Below are positions 31,301 to 33,558 of a DNA stretch of 33,558 nt, piece after piece. Within the stretch, counting starts at the first letter, position 1, and each line of letters opens with the position of its first letter. The stretch spans positions 1 to 33,558 of the forward strand of contig NZ_LMRV01000057.1 of NCBI RefSeq assembly GCF_001428245.1, read 5' to 3'. Both the position numbers and the translations under genes were made by a program. The notes below the pieces were generated by a model. The model had not been told where the DNA came from. It was given only the letters and a program-made list of their open reading frames with translations, and searched no databases. The DNA comes from Paenibacillus sp. Soil522. GTDB taxonomy: Bacteria > Bacillota > Bacilli > Paenibacillales > Paenibacillaceae.

Positions 31301-32764
31301 GTGATTGAAACAATTAAAAGGGAATGGTTCTCTAACATAAGGGGGGATGTACTTGCCGGAATTGTTGTAGCATTGGCTCTTATTCCTGAAGCTATTGCCT
31401 TTTCAATTATTGCCGGTGTCGATCCCATGGTTGGTTTATATGCATCTTTTTGTATCGCAGTGATTATAGCTTTTGTAGGCGGTCGCCCAGGTATGATTTC
31501 TGCCGCCACTGGTGCAATGGCACTGCTAATGGTCCCACTAGTGAAAGAGCATGGATTACAGTATTTATTGGCAGCAACTATACTCACTGGGATTATACAG
31601 CTTATTTTTGGGGTATTCAAGATCGCAAAGGTAATGAAGTTTATACCAAGAGCAGTCATGATCGGATTTGTTAACGCGCTGGCCATTTTAATATTTATGG
31701 CACAGGTCCCTCATTTTGTAGGGATATCGACTTTGACTTATTTATTTGTCGCTATCACTTTGATTATTGTATATGTATTGCCTAGATTTATTAAAGCAAT
31801 ACCGGCTCCTCTTATCGCTATTATTGTCCTTACAGCGACTGCTATCTGGGGGGATTTAAATTTAGGAACGGTAGGAGATTTGGGGAAAATCACTCAAACC
31901 TTGCCTTCATTCTTTATTCCAGACATTCCGTTTAACCTTGAAACCTTACAAATAATCTTTCCTTACTCTATTGCTTTAGCTATTGTCGGACTATTAGAAT
32001 CGTTACTCACATCATCTATCGTTGATGATATGACAGGAACGGAAAGCAATAAAAACAGAGAATCCAGAGGACAGGGTATCGCGAATATTATAACGGGTTT
32101 CTTTGGCGGCATGGCCGGGTGCGCCATGATCGGGCAGTCTGTAATTAACGTCAAATCAGGAGGCCGCGGCAGATTATCCACTTTGGTTGCTGGACTGTTC
32201 TTAATATTCCTAATTCTTGTATTAGGTGGGTTGGTTGTACGAATACCTATGCCTGTTCTAGTTGGGATTATGATTATGGTATCGATAGGCACGTTTGATT
32301 GGTCTTCATTTTCATATTTGCGAAAAGCTCCAAAGACGGATGCTCTTGTTATGTTGACAACCGTAATTATCGTTGTGGCAACGCATGACCTCTCCAAAGG
32401 AGTTATAGCTGGAGTAATTCTTAGCGCAATCTTCTTTGTGGCAAAAATCTCAAAACTAGAGGTTAGAAAACGACAGGGCAGCAAAGAGGAAATATATGAT
32501 GTAACAGGTCAATTGTTTTTTGCCTCAGTAGAAGGATTTATAGAAGCCTTTAACTTTGACACCACAGATACAAAGATAATTATTGATTTCTCTAATGCAC
32601 ATATTTGGGACGATTCTGGCGTAGGCGCGGTAGATAAAGTAGTCATAAAATATCGTGAAAACAATAATCATGTCACGATTAAAGGACTAAATGCATCTAG
32701 TAAAAAAATTATAGATAAATTAGCGGTATACCAGGATACAAATGCTCAATTAAAAACACACTAA
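31301..32764 (+). CDS. SulP (SLC26-type) anion transporter with STAS domain
   Basis: 487 residues. The N-terminal membrane domain has about 12-14 segments, with the family signature GDVLAGIVVALALIPEAIAF near residue 15 and GLYASF after it. The C-terminal STAS domain (about 385-485) includes IIIDFSNAHIWDDSGVGAVD, keeping the DSG motif. The substrate could be sulfate, bicarbonate or another anion and cannot be told from sequence. I chose GTG 31301 because AAGGAG (31284-31289) lies 11 bases upstream; GTG 31289 overlaps that site. It is followed closely by uspA. Confidence 0.88.
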   Translation: MIETIKREWFSNIRGDVLAGIVVALALIPEAIAFSIIAGVDPMVGLYASFCIAVIIAFVGGRPGMISAATGAMALLMVPLVKEHGLQYLLAATILTGIIQLIFGVFKIAKVMKFIPRAVMIGFVNALAILIFMAQVPHFVGISTLTYLFVAITLIIVYVLPRFIKAIPAPLIAIIVLTATAIWGDLNLGTVGDLGKITQTLPSFFIPDIPFNLETLQIIFPYSIALAIVGLLESLLTSSIVDDMTGTESNKNRESRGQGIANIITGFFGGMAGCAMIGQSVINVKSGGRGRLSTLVAGLFLIFLILVLGGLVVRIPMPVLVGIMIMVSIGTFDWSSFSYLRKAPKTDALVMLTTVIIVVATHDLSKGVIAGVILSAIFFVAKISKLEVRKRQGSKEEIYDVTGQLFFASVEGFIEAFNFDTTDTKIIIDFSNAHIWDDSGVGAVDKVVIKYRENNNHVTIKGLNASSKKIIDKLAVYQDTNAQLKTH

Positions 32765-32783
32765 ATCAAGGGGAGAGATGCAC

Positions 32784-33203
32784 ATGTATCAACGTATCTT
32801 ACTAGCTGCTGATGGATCAAAAAACTCGATTCGAGCTGCTCAGGAAGCCGCGAAAATTGCATCATTAATACCAGATTCCATTGTTGAAATTCTGTTTGTG
32901 GCGGACCTGTCCAAAATAAAAAATGAAGTTCTCCATTCTCAGAATCATGAAGAAATAGAAATGAAACGAAATCAAAAGTTAATCCCAGTTAAAGATCTGC
33001 TCTCCGAAAAAAATGTGAGTCATCAAACAAAGATTATTACGGGGGATCCTGGTCCGGCAATTGTTGAATATGCAAACAATGAAAGAGTGGATTTGGTCAT
33101 TATAGGTAGCCGTGGGTTAAATGCATTGCAGGAATTTGTCATGGGTAGCGTCAGTCATAAAGTTGTTAAGAGGGTACAGTGTCCAGTAATTGTAGTTAAA
33201 TAA
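32784..33203 (+). CDS. Universal stress protein, UspA family, ATP-binding type
   Basis: 139 residues. It begins MYQRILLAADGSKNSIRAAQ. The ATP-binding motif GSRGLNALQEFVMGSVS fits G-x2-G-x9-G-S, and it ends CPVIVVK. ATG 32784 has GGGGAG 8 bases upstream; ATG 32778 is too close to it. It lies 19 bases after the SulP gene, so they share a transcript. A UspA beside SulP suggests that the protein senses or modulates transporter state. Confidence 0.88.
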   Translation: MYQRILLAADGSKNSIRAAQEAAKIASLIPDSIVEILFVADLSKIKNEVLHSQNHEEIEMKRNQKLIPVKDLLSEKNVSHQTKIITGDPGPAIVEYANNERVDLVIIGSRGLNALQEFVMGSVSHKVVKRVQCPVIVVK

Positions 33204-33237
33204 CAATGGGGAAGTGAATCATTACAATGTGAAAATA

Positions 33238-33558
33238 GAGTCTGTAAAATTCTTTGTGTAAACTCCAAAACCTATTAAAATAGGAATTAGACGAAAGGTT
33301 GGGAGAACACATGGGACTTTGGACAAAACAGCAGCTACGAGCTTTCATTAAGGAGAATAATTTGGTCACAGCTAAGGACGCTCAGGATGCGCTTAAGGAT
33401 CTCTTCGCCGAGACGATCCAGGAAATGCTGGAGGCTGAAATGGACACTCATCTGGGCTACGAGAAACATGATGTGAAGACCAAAACAACATCAAATAGCC
33501 GAAACGGGAAGAGTAAGAAAACCGTGGTAAGCGAGTATGGTGAGCAAGAGATTTCCGT
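33238..33558 (+). mobile_element. IS256-family insertion sequence, left end (cut by the window edge)
   Basis: The segment starting GAGTCTGTAAAATTCTTTG and ending GTGTAAACTC (33238-33265) has the form of an IS256-family terminal inverted repeat. A transposase gene starts 46 bases further on. The right end is outside the window, so length and target-site duplication cannot be read. Confidence 0.75.
33311..33558 (+). CDS. IS256-family transposase (Mutator type), N-terminal part
   Basis: The first 82 codons are in the window. It begins MGLWTKQQLRAFIKENN, then LKDLFAETIQEMLEAEMDTHLGYEKHD, the usual start of IS256 transposases, followed by NSRNGKSKKTV. The DDE catalytic residues lie beyond the window. 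GGGAGAAC precedes the ATG. Nothing in the visible part is interrupted, so the element may be intact. Confidence 0.88.
   Translation, partial: MGLWTKQQLRAFIKENNLVTAKDAQDALKDLFAETIQEMLEAEMDTHLGYEKHDVKTKTTSNSRNGKSKKTVVSEYGEQEIS

Overview
The window is the replication-origin region of an endospore-forming Firmicute, most probably Paenibacillus or a close relative. The reasons are the conserved origin gene order, a noc gene beside parA-parB, sporulation genes (yyaC, a YheC/YheD-type gene), an rRNA leader of the type seen in this group directly beyond gyrA, and proteins that read as Paenibacillaceae versions throughout. The genus is an inference from recognition, not from a search.

Layout. Positions 1-135 hold the promoter and pre-16S leader of an rRNA operon that runs leftward out of the window. 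From about 340 to 11446 the genes run leftward: an HD-GYP gene, gyrA, (an opposing YheC/YheD ATP-grasp gene), gyrB, remB, recF, yaaA, dnaN, dnaA. The origin is split around dnaA. A DnaA-box cluster lies upstream of it (11447-11900), and a probable unwinding element with DnaA-trios lies between dnaA and dnaN (9964-10021). From 11907 the genes run rightward: rpmH, rnpA, yidC, jag, mnmE, mnmG, rsmG, noc, soj/parA, parB, a class V aminotransferase, a DUF4446 gene, (yyaC opposing), DUF3343, mscS, DUF951, tRNA-Ser(CGA), a Cdd1-like gene, (a YjzC-like gene opposing), and rpsF-ssb-rpsR. Almost all core genes are therefore co-oriented with replication.

After rpsR comes a more variable segment: a CPA2-type cation/proton antiporter and an unrecognised 92-residue protein. 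These are followed by a serine-recombinase homologue that has lost its catalytic residues, a perfect 60-bp inverted repeat, a divergent SulP transporter and a UspA protein. The window ends inside an IS256-family element.

How it works together: DnaA, DnaN, RecF and gyrase serve initiation, the sliding clamp, repair and supercoiling. Soj, ParB and two parS sites serve origin segregation, and Noc couples the nucleoid to division. RpmH, RnpA, YidC, Jag, MnmE, MnmG and RsmG form the ribosome, tRNA and membrane-insertion block.

Between the genes there is a family of about 50-70 bp folded repeats (five copies seen). There is also an array of short hairpins before mnmG and several long inverted repeats. 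The most unusual part is the catalytically dead recombinase facing the 60-bp palindrome beside a SulP-UspA pair.
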